Positions 18,855 through 29,568 are shown, counted from the stretch's first letter. The stretch is DNA of 64,000 bases from Prorocentrum cordatum (GCA_963575745.1 CAUYUJ010017856.1:86773-150772), one strand, 5' to 3'. The notes: generated from the sequence alone by a model not told the origin. Numbers and translations: made by a program.

Positions 18855-18856
18855 GC
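18807..18856. repeat. (TTG)n array
   Basis: A pure TTG array directly after R1 copy 1. Confidence 0.95.
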
Positions 18857-18997
18857 CGTTACTGTTGCCTTTTTCCCGGAAAGGGCCTGAGCCCAGGGTT
18901 CTCTTTTAGTTGGTTTCCCCCCGGTTTTGACGGCTGTAGGGCCGGCGAATTTCTTTTGCGATAAATAACGAGGTCGCGTAGGGCCGGCGAATCAAAA

Positions 18998-19435
18998 TTT
19001 GAGGATGTCTCGAGCGAAACGCTAGTTTTTCAGAATTTGTTGAGGATGTCTCGAGCGAAACCCTTGTTTTGTGTTATAGATTGTTTTTTCCTGGGGACAT
19101 GATTTCTGAGGATCTCTCAAGTGGATTGCTTGTTTTCACGTGCCCAGGTCTTGAGGATGTCTCGAGCGAGACGCTTGGTTTCACGCCTCCAGGTGGCCCA
19201 GACAGATGTCTAGCATGAGGATTTGTTGAGGATTTCTCGAACCAGAGGCTTGTTTTCACGTGTCCAGGTCGCCCAGGCGGATGTCTAGCATGAGTATTTG
19301 TTGAGGATGTCTCGAGCGAGACGCTTGTTTGCACGTGTCCAGGTTGCCCAGGCGGATGTCTAGCATGAGGATGTGCTGACAACGTCTTGAGCGAAACGCG
19401 TGTTTTCACGTGTCCAGGTCGCCCAGGCACAGCAC
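18998..19435. repeat. Minisatellite, about 68-bp units
   Basis: Six or so units share GAGGATGTCTCGAGCGA, a GACGCTTGTTTTCACGTG-like part and CCAGGTCGCCCAGGCGG. Units are imperfect and some are shortened. No gene. Confidence 0.85.
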
Positions 19436-20330
19436 AGCCCTCGGCACGGTACATCAATATCGATACCCTTAGCATTGCAGCCTGGCATGTTGCCTGGCAC
19501 GTTCCGCGGAGCGTCCCGTGGCGAGTCCCCCTGGCACGTCGCGCGGTGCACGTCCATTGGCACGTTCCGTAGCGCGTCCCCTTGGCACGTCCCGCGGTGC
19601 GTCCCCATGGCACGTCCCCTGGCACGTCGCCTGGCGCGTCCCTTGGGACGTTCCGCGGCGCGTCCTCCTGGCATGTTCCCTCTGTCGATTAGTTCTGGGG
19701 CAGCTACCATCTGCTCAGGCAGCTCGAGCTTACGATCCAGATCAGTTCAGTGAGGACTCGGATGCCAGGGAGGACTCGATTTACAAGGCTATATGGAGCA
19801 CAATTGCGGCATGGCACATCGCAGTTCAGCACGGCCCAGCACAGCACAGCCGTCGGCACGGTACATCAAGATCGATACACTCAACTATGCACCTTGGCGC
19901 GTTCCGTGGCGAGTCCACCTGGCACGTCGCGCGGCGCGTCCCCTGGCACGTCCCTCGGCACGTCCATTGGCACGTTCCGTAGCGCGTCCCCTTGGCACGT
20001 CCCGCGGTGCGTCCCCATGGCACGTCCCCTGGCACGTCGCCTGGCGCGTCCCTTGGGACGTTCCGCGGCGCGTCCTCCTGGCATGTTCCCTCTGTCGATT
20101 AGTTCTGGGGCAGCTACCATCTGCTCAGGCAGCTCGAGCTTACGCTCCAGATCAGTTCGGTGAGGACTCGGATGCCAGGGAGGACTCGATCCACAACGCT
20201 ATAGATGGAGCACAATCGCGGCATGGCACATCGCAGTTCAGCACGGCGTAGCACAGCACAGCCCTCGGCACAGTACATCATCATCGATACATTCAGCATT
20301 GCATGTGCCCGTCGCCCAATCAGGTGTCTT
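19436..20330. repeat. 410-bp tandem duplication built of GGCACGT units
   Basis: Two nearly identical blocks offset by 410 bp (for example CGTCCATTGG at 19551 and 19961), plus a partial third start near 20230. Each begins with 13-16-bp GGCACGTCCCGCGGCG-like subrepeats and ends with a unique part ending GGATGCCAGGGAGGACTCGA. The open frames in both blocks are duplicates of one another and look non-genic. Confidence 0.88.
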
Positions 20331-20393
20331 TGAAATGTTGCAATGCCTTACATTTCTATATTCCTTTCCGGGTTCGTGGGTCGATCATGTTTT

Positions 20394-20791
20394 AATCGCT
20401 TCGCTCATTCCGCCGGCCTTGGAGCGCTAATTTGGGGCCTCTCGGGGCCGTCTTGGGGGCCTCTTGGGGGCTTCTTGGGAGCGTCTTGGGGCTCCTTGGC
20501 GGCGTCTTGGGCTCCCTTGGGGCCTCTTGGGGGGCTCTTGGGGGCCCCTTGGGGCGGGAGGGGGGGTAGTCGATTGCAGCCACCCCCTCGGAGGTCACGA
20601 TCCTCGTGAGGGGTGGCGAAAAATAGCCTCCCCCCTGGGATCGCCCGGGACCCGGCCGGGGGTCGGCCGGGGTAGTTTTCGTCCAGGGGCCCCCACTATA
20701 GCAGGGGCCGCCCCGCGCGCGCGAACTAGAAATATTGTTAAGTAGTTATCGGAGATCTTAGCACGCCTCTGGCCCGTTGGGCCGGCGAATT
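20394..20791. repeat. Dispersed repeat D, copy 1
   Basis: Starts AATCGCTTCGCTCATTCCGC and ends CCCGTTGGGCCGGCGAATT, both shared with 24925-25863. The middle consists of CTTGGGGGCCTC units, and the 3' part has CGGAGATCTTAGCACGCCTC. TTAA is present at both ends here (20392-20395, 20790-20793) but not on the right of copy 2, so target duplication is uncertain. Confidence 0.8.
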
Positions 20792-20973
20792 AAGAGGGGA
20801 GGAGGTGGGGAGGAGCTGACCTACGGGGGGCTTCAGCGTTGCTCCGTGCGCCTCCCTGGCATGTCGCCATGTCGCAGCGGCCGTGCTCTTTACCGTCCCC
20901 GTCAGCCCCAATTCCGTATGGGCTGGGGGAATTCAGCTTCTCTCGGAGGCCTCGATGCCCACCGCGTGTAGCG

Positions 20974-21070
20974 TTTATGAGGAGGAGGACGAGGAGGAGG
21001 AGGAGGAGGAAGAAGAAGAGGAGGAGGAGAAGGAAGGGGACGAGGGGAAGGAGGAGGAAATTTACGAAAG
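20974..21070. repeat. GGA/GAA purine-rich array
   Basis: GAGGAGGA with GAA and GGG variants; low complexity. Confidence 0.85.
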
Positions 21071-21169
21071 TACGACGAACTGGAAGGGGATGAAAAAGAG
21101 GACGAAGGCGAGCGCGAGAAAGGGGAACGGGGCCCTCACCTTCATACTCCCGTCTCCTAGCCCTCCGCC

Positions 21170-21236
21170 TCCCCCTTCCTTCCTTCCTTCCTTCCTTCCT
21201 TCCTTCCTTCCTTTCTTCCTTCCTCTCTTTCCCTCA
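21170..21236. repeat. (TTCC)n array
   Basis: About a dozen CCTT tetranucleotides with one slip. Confidence 0.95.
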
Positions 21237-21269
21237 AGAAGCGCTGATGGCTGCCCGACCCCTGGCATT

Positions 21270-21440
21270 CGCAGCGCGCTGGCTCTCCAGCGGCAGCATG
21301 CGATCTAGCCGCACCCCTGATGGATCCTCCTTCCTCCTTCCTCTTCCCTGGCGTTCTAAGCGCGCAGTTTCTCCAGCGGCAGCGTGCGATCCAGCTGCGC
21401 CCCTGATGATCCTCCTTCCTCCTTCCTCCTCCTTCCTCCT
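21270..21440. repeat. Two ~93-bp tandem units
   Basis: CCAGCGGCAGCATGCGATCT at 21287 and CCAGCGGCAGCGTGCGATCC at 21376 start two units that end with GATCCTCCTTCCTCC. This is a simple local duplication. Confidence 0.75.
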
Positions 21441-21673
21441 GCTCCACGGTTTTCCTTTGGAAGGGGTCCCGCTGTCAGCCAGTGGTGTCCCCCAGCGAAG
21501 CTGCCAGGCACGCTCTCCTTACAGTTGAATGTTCTTCACAGATCCAGCACGTGTGTCACGTCGTTTCGCTGCACTGTTGAGCTATGGAGCAGATCAAGGA
21601 TCGCAAGTGTTCAGTCGGTCAGTCAGTCAGGCCCTCCTGAGGCCCTACAGCACGAGGCCTCCTGAGGCCCTCC

Positions 21674-21845
21674 TGGGAGGAGGAGGAGGGAGGGAGGGAG
21701 GAGGGAGGGAGGGAGGAGGGAGGGAGGGAGGGAGGGAGGGAGGAGGAGGAGGAGGAGGAGGAGGAGGAGGAGGAGGAGGAGGAGGAGGAGGAGGTGGAGG
21801 AGGAGGAGGAGGAGGACGAGGAGGTGGTGGAGGAGGAGGAATCAT
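21674..21845. repeat. (GGA)n/(GGGA)n array
   Basis: A GGGAGGGAGG tract passing into pure GGA. Confidence 0.93.
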
Positions 21846-21994
21846 GCCCTCCCGAGGCCCTCCCGAGGCCCTCCGCCCTCCCGGGGCCTGCCTGCACGAG
21901 GCCCCGCGAGAGCGGGCGCCGCGGTGTGCTCGCCCCTCGGGGCCGTGCTCCCGGGGCCTGCCGTCGGAGAGAGAGAGAGAGAGCGCGGGGCGCA

Positions 21995-22036
21995 ATCCTC
22001 CTCCTCCTCCTCCTCCTCCTCCTCCTCCTCCTCCTC
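21995..22036. repeat. (TCC)n array
   Basis: A pure TCC array preceded by a GA dinucleotide tract. Confidence 0.93.
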
Positions 22037-22140
22037 CCGGAGGGCTCCTGCGTGCTCGAAGGCCCCCCCCCGCCGGTCGGGAAGAGCCCAGCGGACTCGG
22101 ATCGGGGCCCCTAAGAGACGGGGGTCACGTCGGCTACGCG

Positions 22141-22291
22141 CAGAGGGGGGCAGGGGGAGGGGGGAAGGCTTCTTAGGAGGGGGCTGCTTCTCAGAAGGCT
22201 CCAGCCCTACATCTGTAGGCAAGGCCCGCGCCTTCCCAGAAGCAGCCTCCTTCTGAGAAGCCTTCCCCCCCTCCCCCCTTACCCCCTTGTG
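22141..22291. mobile_element. Family H palindromic element, copy 1
   Basis: The 151-bp segment begins CAGAGGGGGGCAGGGGGAGG and its right end reads back as CACAAGGGGGTAAGGGGGGA on the opposite strand. The arms continue with GAAGGCTTCT. The same layout occurs at 50821-50973. No flush target duplication was seen. Confidence 0.65.
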
Positions 22292-23165
22292 TTCGCCGTC
22301 AAAATTGCAGGTTCGATCCAGTCGGGAGCCTTGAGACGGGGGTCCATGGAAACCTGGGGTCAGCCAGAGCGCCGGATCTTGAAGGATCCCGTAGGGCTAG
22401 TGTCTCGCTGACCCAGGTCTGCGTGCAGGATCTTGAGGTCCCTACAGGACCCTGCAGGATCCCGCAAGGCCTGACTGACCCAGGTTTGCACCGATCCGGG
22501 TCAGTACGTCTCCGATCAGATCCGGATTCCCGCGCCCGCGCGACGACCGCGACGACCACGGCGGCCACGGGGACCCCTCCTGTGGCTCCCTGCTGTCCGC
22601 CTGGGGGCCGGGGCCGCCGCCAGGGCTCCGGCGCCGAGAGCGGCGCGCCTGGCGTGCGCAGCGTGCGCCTGTCCATGCTCGAGGCCGAGGGGGAGGGCGA
22701 GAGAGGGTGCCGGGTCGAGGGTGCGGGACTGCTGGGGAGGGCGAGAGGAGCGAGGATGGAGGGTGGATGGCGGGTTGAGGACCGAGGATGGGGAGGGTGC
22801 GTGAGGGGGGGAGGGCCGTCGTTCGAGGATGGAGGGGGGTTGGAGTCGGCCTTTGGGGCTGAGGTAGGGCGTCACTGGTTCCAGCCATCAGAGGGGGGGA
22901 GAGGCACACGGTGTGCACGGGTGTCGTTCCCTTGCCCCTCTGGGGTCCGCCTTCGCCAGATCGGCATGGAATGCCGAATCCGCATCCTTTCCCCTGCGGC
23001 CTGGTTCTGCTGGTGCCCGCCTGGAGCAGGCCCCTCGGCAGATCTGGGCGCGGCTTCTTCTGTGTCTCTTGCCAGCCTTTTTGGGGAAGGGTTTCTCCGT
23101 CGCCACGGCCTCAGCCGCCTCGAGGTTTCTGGTCAGAGCGCGCCCCCGTTGTTGTTTGCCCCCCT
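22292..23165. other. No gene recognised
   Basis: GC-rich sequence with a short local repeat near 22370-22500 (GGATCTTGA, CTGACCCAGGTTTGC units). Long open frames (for example across 22423-23508) show no family motifs. Confidence 0.5.
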
Positions 23166-23169
23166 GCAG

Positions 23170-23252
23170 ATGTTTTTGGTTTGTCTGTTTATTTGTTTGT
23201 TTGTTTTGTTTGTTTGTTTGTTTGTTTGTTTGTTTGTTTGTTTGTTTGTTAG
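23170..23252. repeat. (TTTG)n array
   Basis: A GTTTGTTT tetranucleotide array followed by a short TG run. Confidence 0.95.
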
Positions 23253-23920
23253 TGTGTGTGTGGGTGTGTGTACCTTGATGTGGCCCGTACAGGCACTATA
23301 TCGTCCAGGTGCTTGCGTTCTGTTTCGGCTCCCATTCATGGTTGACGAAGCGTTAACTGCAGTGGGTTCGTCCTTCAACGATGGCGCCCGCTTTGCACGG
23401 CACGTTGGTCACGCACGCGCCGTCCCTATCCATGGATTTGTTTGTGCTGTCCACCACCCATGCACGCCACCGTGTGTTGGCTGTCGTGGTCGCCCGCGGT
23501 CAGCTTGATGTCTTTGATTGGCCTTTCGGCCCGTACGCGCGCTGTCTTCGCGCTACTTGCACCTGCACAGTGTTTTGCCGCGTGCGTTGCTCGCTTGGCG
23601 GCGGCGCTTGTCTCGCCTGTGCCTGTCTTGCGCCGCCGTTCGCTGGCTGGTCTGGCAGCATTGCAATGCGCGTCTTCCTTTAGCTACTAGCATCAGACGG
23701 CTGTAGCGCTTCAACTCCAGGCGTCGAGCTACGCTCCGCGGGATGCTTGGCCGCTGCACGTTGGCTTTGCAGTGCCTCGTCTTTTCACCACCTGCATCTC
23801 TGCACGGCCGTGGCTGGACCCTTTCGTCACGGCGTGTTCGATTCAGTTCATCCGCAATTTGCGCTTCCACTTGCCGACCGCGCCTGAGGCTCCTCTTTGC
23901 CGCCGACTCAAAACATTGTG
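23253..23920. other. No gene recognised
   Basis: Unique sequence with moderate GC. Several overlapping open frames occur on the plus strand, but none shows a conserved motif or splice-consistent structure that I can defend. Confidence 0.4.
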
Positions 23921-23921
23921 T

Positions 23922-23940
23922 GCGTGCGTTTGTGTGTGTG

Positions 23941-23988
<48 letters not shown>

Positions 23989-24035
23989 TGCGTGCGTGCG
24001 TGCGTGCATGCGTGCGTGTGTGTGTGTGTGTTGTC
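23922..24035. repeat. (TG)n array with TGCG variants
   Basis: A TG dinucleotide array interrupted by TTTG and a GCGTGCGTGCGTGCATGCG stretch. Confidence 0.95.
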
Positions 24036-24332
24036 TGCTGGAGCGCGCGTGCGGACTGCCTCTGCCGCGCTGCGACGTAAGAAAGACTGTGTGCCTTCCC
24101 TCTCCTAACCCCCTCTCCTACCCCCTCGCCTCCCTTCTCGGCTGGCTCCTTCTCCTCCTCGCGTCTTGCCTCGGAGTCGTGCTGTGTGGCGCCTCCCCTC
24201 TCCCCGTCCGCGCCCCCTCCTCCGTCGGTCGGCCCGTTGGCTCTCGCGCCCGCTCGTCTGTCTCCCTCGGCCCGTTGCCGCCGCTCCCCGCTCCCCGCCT
24301 CTCGCTCCGCTCCGTTCCGCCCCCCCCCCTTT

Positions 24333-24501
24333 TCGCCGCCTACCAAGCCACCCCAACCCAACCCGAAGGCCTCAATTTAACCTCGATTTCCAGTGGGGGG
24401 GGGGGTTGGGGAACATCGAAAAAACACATGTGGAACCCTTACCCCCCCCAACCCGAAATTCGGGTCTTCGGGTTGGGTTGGGGTGGTCTGGTAGGTAGTC
24501 A
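24333..24501. mobile_element. Family A inverted-repeat element, copy 2
   Basis: A 169-bp copy of the element at 15757, starting TCGCCGCCTACCAAGCCACC and ending GGTCTGGTAGGTAGTCA, flanked by CCTTT at 24328-24332 and 24502-24506. The two copies have different target duplications, which fixes the element ends. Confidence 0.87.
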
Positions 24502-24516
24502 CCTTTGCCCCCCTGT

Positions 24517-24670
24517 TAGGAGGCCACATGCGAACCCTGCCCCTACCCCCCACGATTTCTGAGGGGGAGGGTGGGGTTGACTTCGTTCGGGCGCTTCCGA
24601 GCGAAGTGAACCCCACCCTCCCCCTCAGAAATCGTGGGGGGTAGGGGCAGGGTTCGCATGTGGCCCCCTA
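24517..24670. mobile_element. Family B palindromic element, copy 1
   Basis: A 154-bp near-perfect palindrome. Both ends read TAGG(A/G)GGCCACATGCGAAC inward, and the arms extend to about the centre at 24593. It is flanked by CCTGT at 24512-24516 and 24671-24675. Only 15 bp separate it from family A copy 2. It has no coding capacity; transcripts would fold into one long hairpin. Confidence 0.9.
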
Positions 24671-24924
24671 CCTGTCCTGCTGGCCCCTCGCCGTCCCCTG
24701 CTTTGGGGCTTCGCTGCGTCGTGCGCGTTCTTGCTCTTTCCACTGTTCGCCAGCGCGTGCGCGCCAGCGGGGCTCTCGAGCGACTCGGGGCCGGTCCCAG
24801 TCAGGGACGGCTGACTGTGTGCTTACAGTGCCGTTTTTAATACATGCTCCGCGTGCGGATCATGTGTTAAAAAATGCAGGGGTTCAGTACTAAAAACAAC
24901 GATGAGTTCATTCACAAATTTATT

Positions 24925-25863
24925 AATCGCTTCGCTCATTCCGCCGGCCCATATCGCGCACCGCCGTTGACTGGCCGAGTGGCCGTCGGCAGTGCGGAGC
25001 TGCAGGGGGCGGGGGACTCAGGTTGTGCCTCTTTTGTCGTGTCGGACGGTGGCAGGCGTTGAATGGGAACGTTGATTCTCGTGTAGTGCTGATGTCCTCT
25101 GTCGTTGCGGACGCGGGCGGCAAGGAACAGTTTTTTGTTTCTCCTCTTCGTCCTGTTTTCTTGCGTGCTGGGGGGGCATTTGGGTGGCCTGCAGGGGCCG
25201 CTTGGGGGCTTCTTGGGGGCCTCCTGAGGGCCTGTTGGGGGCCTCTTTGGGGCCTCTTAGGGGCCTCTTGGGGCCTCCTGGGGACTTCTGAGGGCCGAGG
25301 GCTCGAAATATTGTTTCGTGTTCCCCCCCTGGGGCCTCTCTTGGGGCGTCCTTGGGGCCCTCTTGGGCCGTCTTGGAGCCCTCTTGGGCCGTCTTGGGGC
25401 CCTCTTGGGGGCCTCTTGGGCCCTCTTGGGGCGGTCTTGGGGTCTTCTTGGGCCGTCTTGGGGTGTCGTGAAGCCGAAAAGGTGGAAACGTGAAAATTCA
25501 TCCAAAACCTTAGGAAAAGCAATGAATTTTGCCTCTTGGGGCCCTCTCGGGAGTGCTCTTGGAGGCCTCTTGGGGCGTCTGGGGGCCATCGTGGGCGTCT
25601 TGGAGCGATCTTGTGGCATCTCGGACCCCTCATGTAGCATCTTGAAGGCCTCTTGGAAGCCTCTTGGCCCTTCTTGGGGCTCTCGGGGACGTCTCGGAGC
25701 CGCGTTGGTGCGCTGCTGGAGCGCCCTGGTGACTCCTCCCGGGACTCTCTCAGGACCTTGCCGGGGTACTTTCCGCCCGGGGACCCCCAGGGGCCGCCCC
25801 GCGCGCGCGTAAAGCAGTCACCGGAGATCTTAGCACGCCTCTGGCCCGTTGGGCCGGCGAATT
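24925..25863. repeat. Dispersed repeat D, copy 2
   Basis: Shares both ends with 20394-20791 but is over twice as long, because its central CTTGGGG(C)CTC/GTC array is expanded (25190-25720). The 3' end contains GGGGCCGCCCCGCGCGCGCG and CGGAGATCTTAGCACGCCTC as in copy 1. Confidence 0.8.
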
Positions 25864-25977
25864 CATAGATTGATCGTGTATGAAAATCCCATATGAAGTC
25901 CCATGTATCAAAAGCTGCCCTGCAGGCGTAGGCGTGTGAGTTTCTCTCATCCTTGGGCTCCCAGGGGGTGCCCTATA

Positions 25978-26153
25978 CAGTCGGGGCGCTGGAGAAGGAA
26001 CCCTTTTCGTTGGGGAGGGGCTCGGTGTTCCTTGATTGTTTTACAGTTTGCCTTGGGTTGTCCTTAGGTTTTCCATGGGGAATCGAAGTTGAACTTCTGG
26101 GTAAAGGGGGCCTCGTTCCTTAATTAGTGTTCCTTAGGTCAACGCCTCGACTG
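25978..26153. mobile_element. Family E TA-flanked element, copy 1
   Basis: A 176-bp element starting CAGTCGGGGCGCTGGAGAAG and ending with an inverted CAGTCGAGGCGTTGACCTAA, flanked on both sides by TA (25976-25977, 26154-26155). CAGT ends plus TA duplication are the hallmark of Tc1/mariner-type (including pogo) non-autonomous elements. A second copy of equal length lies at 31565. Confidence 0.85.
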
Positions 26154-26342
26154 TATAGTCGCCATCCTCGCCAGAAACCGTTGTGCAGTGCCGCCGGCGG
26201 AGGGCCCCCTTTGCCCCGACGCCGTCCGCGCCGCGCGCGCCGCGCGCGGCAGGAGCTCTGCTTCCGGTGATCCGGATCGGCTGCGCCGGCGGATCCGTGA
26301 TCGTCGCTGGAATCCCGTCGAAGCTCATGACTCATGTTAGAG

Positions 26343-26533
26343 TTATGTCGGGCGTGTCCCCCTACAGGGGGATTTTCCCCCAAAAATCAAAAAATACCAA
26401 CAAACATGCTTCAAAAAGTTACAAAAATATTCAAAATAGTCCCCAGACTATTTTTGGAGCATTTTTTGAATACTTTTGAGGTATTTTTTATTTTTCGTCG
26501 AAAATCCCCCTGTAGGGGGACAGGCCCGACTTA
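26343..26533. mobile_element. Family C inverted-repeat element, copy 1 (9-bp duplication)
   Basis: A 191-bp AT-richer element. The left end TTATGTCGGGCGTGTCCCCC and right end (reverse) TAAGTCGGGCCTGTCCCCC share CTACAGGGGGATTTTC inside. It is flanked by the exact 9-mer ATGTTAGAG at 26334-26342 and 26534-26542. Duplications of 8-10 bp are typical of Mutator-like elements, so that class is suggested. Confidence 0.88.
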
Positions 26534-26542
26534 ATGTTAGAG

Positions 26543-27094
26543 CGCGCTCCAGGAGAGGGACAAGGATCGTTTTGGGGCCCGCGCCGCGCTTCTGCCATGT
26601 CAGAAGCCAGGGGCGAGGGGGTCCCAGCTTCCCGATCGCCACCCCCCCGAAACCATAATCGCGTATCCATTGTTTGGTTAGCTTTTGGCGTCACGGGGTC
26701 ACTGCTGGGCCTCAGTGCCGTCAAGAGATGGACTGCTGCGGAAAGCCCGTCCCAGGGAGGGCTCACTTTTGCTTCTGTTCACTTTCCTGCACGGGATCTC
26801 TGACTCCCCGACCTCGTCTCCACGGCCAGCTTCTCATTTTGGGCCGTCTTTTGACGGTCCCAAGAGCCCGAAGGAAGACCTCCACGAAGCGAAGCTTGCG
26901 AGGCACCTCCGCGTTGTTTGTCCCCAGACGTCGTCAGCCTGGGTATGGAGTCGAGAATTCGGGGGGCGCGGCTTTCGAACTGCTCCAGGCCGCGGAGCGG
27001 AAGGAGGGAGGAAGGAGGGGGGACGAATTAGTGAAGAAGGAGGCGAAAGAAGAGAGGTGGAGGAGGGGGAGGAAGAGGGAGGATGACACCATGA
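26543..27094. other. No gene recognised
   Basis: Unique GC-rich sequence with overlapping open frames lacking known motifs. It ends in a purine-rich tract. Confidence 0.4.
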
Positions 27095-27205
27095 AAGGAT
27101 GCTGATGGTGGTGGTGGCGATGATGACGATGACGATGTCGATGACGGTGATGATGGTGATGTTGTTGGTGGTGATGATGTTGCAAATGCTGATGGGTGGT
27201 GGTGG

Positions 27206-27287
<82 letters not shown>

Positions 27288-27300
27288 GGTGGTGGTGATG
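27095..27300. repeat. (GAT)n/(GGT)n array
   Basis: ATGATGATG and GGTGGTGGT trinucleotides; the frames give Asp/Gly or Met/Val runs only. Confidence 0.93.
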
Positions 27301-27444
27301 AGTACCTTTTTTTTCGTGTAGCTTGCTGGGTTTCTCTCATTCTGCCGGCCCGTGTTGTGGTACCGCTGTCGTTTGCCCGAGTGTTTGTCGTCAGTGACGC
27401 TGGGGCGTGGCCGCTCTCTTGGGGCGGTGCGTGGGGAGCGCAGG

Positions 27445-27515
27445 ATTGCAAAAAAAAACCCGAAGGATTGAAGGATTGCAAAAAACCCTCCTTCGTTTTT
27501 TTGCAATCCTTCGTT
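27445..27515. repeat. Hairpin GAAGGATTGCAAAAAA
   Basis: GAAGGATTGC plus an A-run is repeated twice directly and once inverted (TTTTTTTGCAATCCTTC), giving a stem of 15-16 bp with an 8-10-nt loop. Confidence 0.8.
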
Positions 27516-28254
27516 CAAGTGAGGGCAGGGGGGCACGATTTGTTGCCCCTCCCGGCGGCAGAAGCAGCAGTCATCCAATACAGGGGTGTTGTTGAGAGAT
27601 CGCCGCATGCATGCATGTGTTTTTGTTTGCCGTATCGCTTTGCACGCAGTATTGTGTCGATCATGCACTTGCTGTGTTCGCATGCCGCTGCCATTTTCAT
27701 TCGAGTCCTGACGAGCCCCAGCAGGGGCGAAACGTTGACACGCGTACTGAAAAGGCACGGGCTTGAGAGCGCCATACGAGTAAGGAGCCCTGCGGTGGTG
27801 CCTTGTCCGTCGTGGGTTTTGACAGGGCCCCTCCGTGCTCTGCTCGTGCCGCTGTGGGGCCCGTCGCCCGTGGGTGTTCGCCTCGGGGCCGCTCCGAAGA
27901 TTGGATGCACACCTCCTGCAAGTTTAGAGCTGTTCTGTTGGAGGGTGGCGGTCTGCGACTGCGAACCTGGGCACCAAAGGAGCACCCCTCCGCTTTTTCT
28001 CCCCTCCCTGTGCGGACTCGTGCGGGATGCCGTTCACGTCGATGTCGATGACCTCCGGCTCATCTACGCGCCCCCGATGGCAGCTCTTTCCTCCGCCCCT
28101 CTGCGTCATCGTTCGTGTGCGGGGCAGCAGGGCAGAGCTGTGCTGGGGCCGTGCAGCGAGCCTCTTGGGCGGACTTGTCTGTTGAACTTTTGTCATCGTC
28201 ACTATTTTCTGCTACTTTTTCTTCCATCATTTCTTTACTTTTTAATGCCCAAGT

Positions 28255-28600
28255 CGTCGCAGCTGTACGCCTCCGGAGGCCTCTCTTTGGGCCTCCTCCG
28301 GGCCCCTTGGGCCCTCGTGGGGCGTCTGCGGGGCCTTCGGCGGCCTCCTTCGGCGGCCTCCTGGCGGCATCCTGGGGCCTCCTGGGTGCCCCTTGGGGGG
28401 ACGGCTCGGATGTTCGCTTCGGGCTCCCCCTCTTGGGCCCCCCTCGGGGTCGTCTTGGGGCCGTTTTGGGCCATCTCGGGCGCCTCTCGGGCGCTCTTGG
28501 GGGCCATTGGGGCCGTCGTGGAGCGGTCTTGAGGGCCTGTTGGGACGTCTTGGAGCGCCAGAAGCTCGGGCAGTGGAGAACCCGAGAAACATGGAAACAT
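28255..28600. repeat. CTTGGGGCC block of the D type
   Basis: Imperfect ~11-bp units such as CCTCTTGGGGCC, CCTTGGGCCCTC and GTCTTGGGGCC. The ends of repeat D are not recognised here, so this is a separate block of the same unit. Confidence 0.7.
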
Positions 28601-29419
28601 TGTAGGGGCATCTATGATTTTTTTTTGGGTGGGGGGGGCGGGGGGGGGGGGAAAGGGGCATCTATGATTCTGGCCTCTTTGGGCCCGGTTGGGAAGGCTC
28701 TGGGAAGTCTGGTCGGACGTCCTCGGCGCTCTTTCGACCGACCGGAGGCCCTCTTGGCTTCGCGTTTTGAGCCGATCGTTCGTCGATTCGGAGCTCTTTC
28801 GGGGCAGTCATGGGGGTCTTTCTGGGGGGGGGGGGCCTTGGGGTGCTCGTCGAGCTGCTCCCCTGCTCGGCCCCCCCCCCCCCTGGCCATCGCGCCGCCC
28901 CTCGTGGCGGTCGGATCCCGCCCGCGCTGCCCCTCCAGTAGCGGTCGGGGGTGGACAGAACCCCCAACAGTGGCACGTCGATCAGTGAATTGTCCGTTTT
29001 CGGTTCTCGAGAGGGCGCCGTGGCCGTCATTTTCCAGGCTTGCGCCCGCCAGGTTTGGGCCTCAGGTCGTTTTCACTAAACCACGTTTTACTAAAGGGGG
29101 GCCTGTCCATCCCCGGAGCGTGTGTCCTCATATGCCATGGGTTCCTAGGGTGGGTGGGCCGTGAGCACCGCGCCAGCGTGTGGCACGTCCAGTATGTCGA
29201 CATCTTCGCGCCCTGGTTGAACTTAAACCACACACACACGTCCGGAGCTCCGCGCGAGTTTCTTGCGTCGGCGTCTGGGCCCCTTTGGGGGGTCTGTCCA
29301 TCCCCGCAGCGGCGCGCTCTCCACGCCTCGCGCCAGCAGCAGGTCCCCGACGAGGGCTGTCGTGGCGCTCGGCGGGCCCACGGGCGTCGCGACTCGGACT
29401 TGGAACACCGCCTGGGGAG

Positions 29420-29533
29420 CTCCTCCTCCTCCTCCCTCCTCCTCCTCCTCCTCCTCCTCCATCCCTCCTCCTCCTCCTCCTCCTCCTCCTCCTCCTCCTC
29501 CTCCTCCTCCTCCTCCTCCTCCTCCTCCTCCTC

Positions 29534-29564
<31 letters not shown>

Positions 29565-29568
29565 TCCT
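29420..29568. repeat. (TCC)n array
   Basis: A TCC array with one CATCCCTCC interruption. Confidence 0.95.

Noticed and set aside
19387-20163. Duplicated open frames in the 410-bp tandem repeat
   Set aside because: The frames exist because the DNA is duplicated; composition is repeat-like and no domain is seen.
20392-20793. TTAA target duplication (piggyBac-like) for repeat D
   Set aside because: TTAA occurs at both ends of copy 1 only; copy 2 lacks it on the right, and the terminal inverted repeat is weak.
22300-22320. GGTTCGATCC resembling a tRNA T-loop
   Set aside because: No matching A box, acceptor stem or cloverleaf could be drawn around it.
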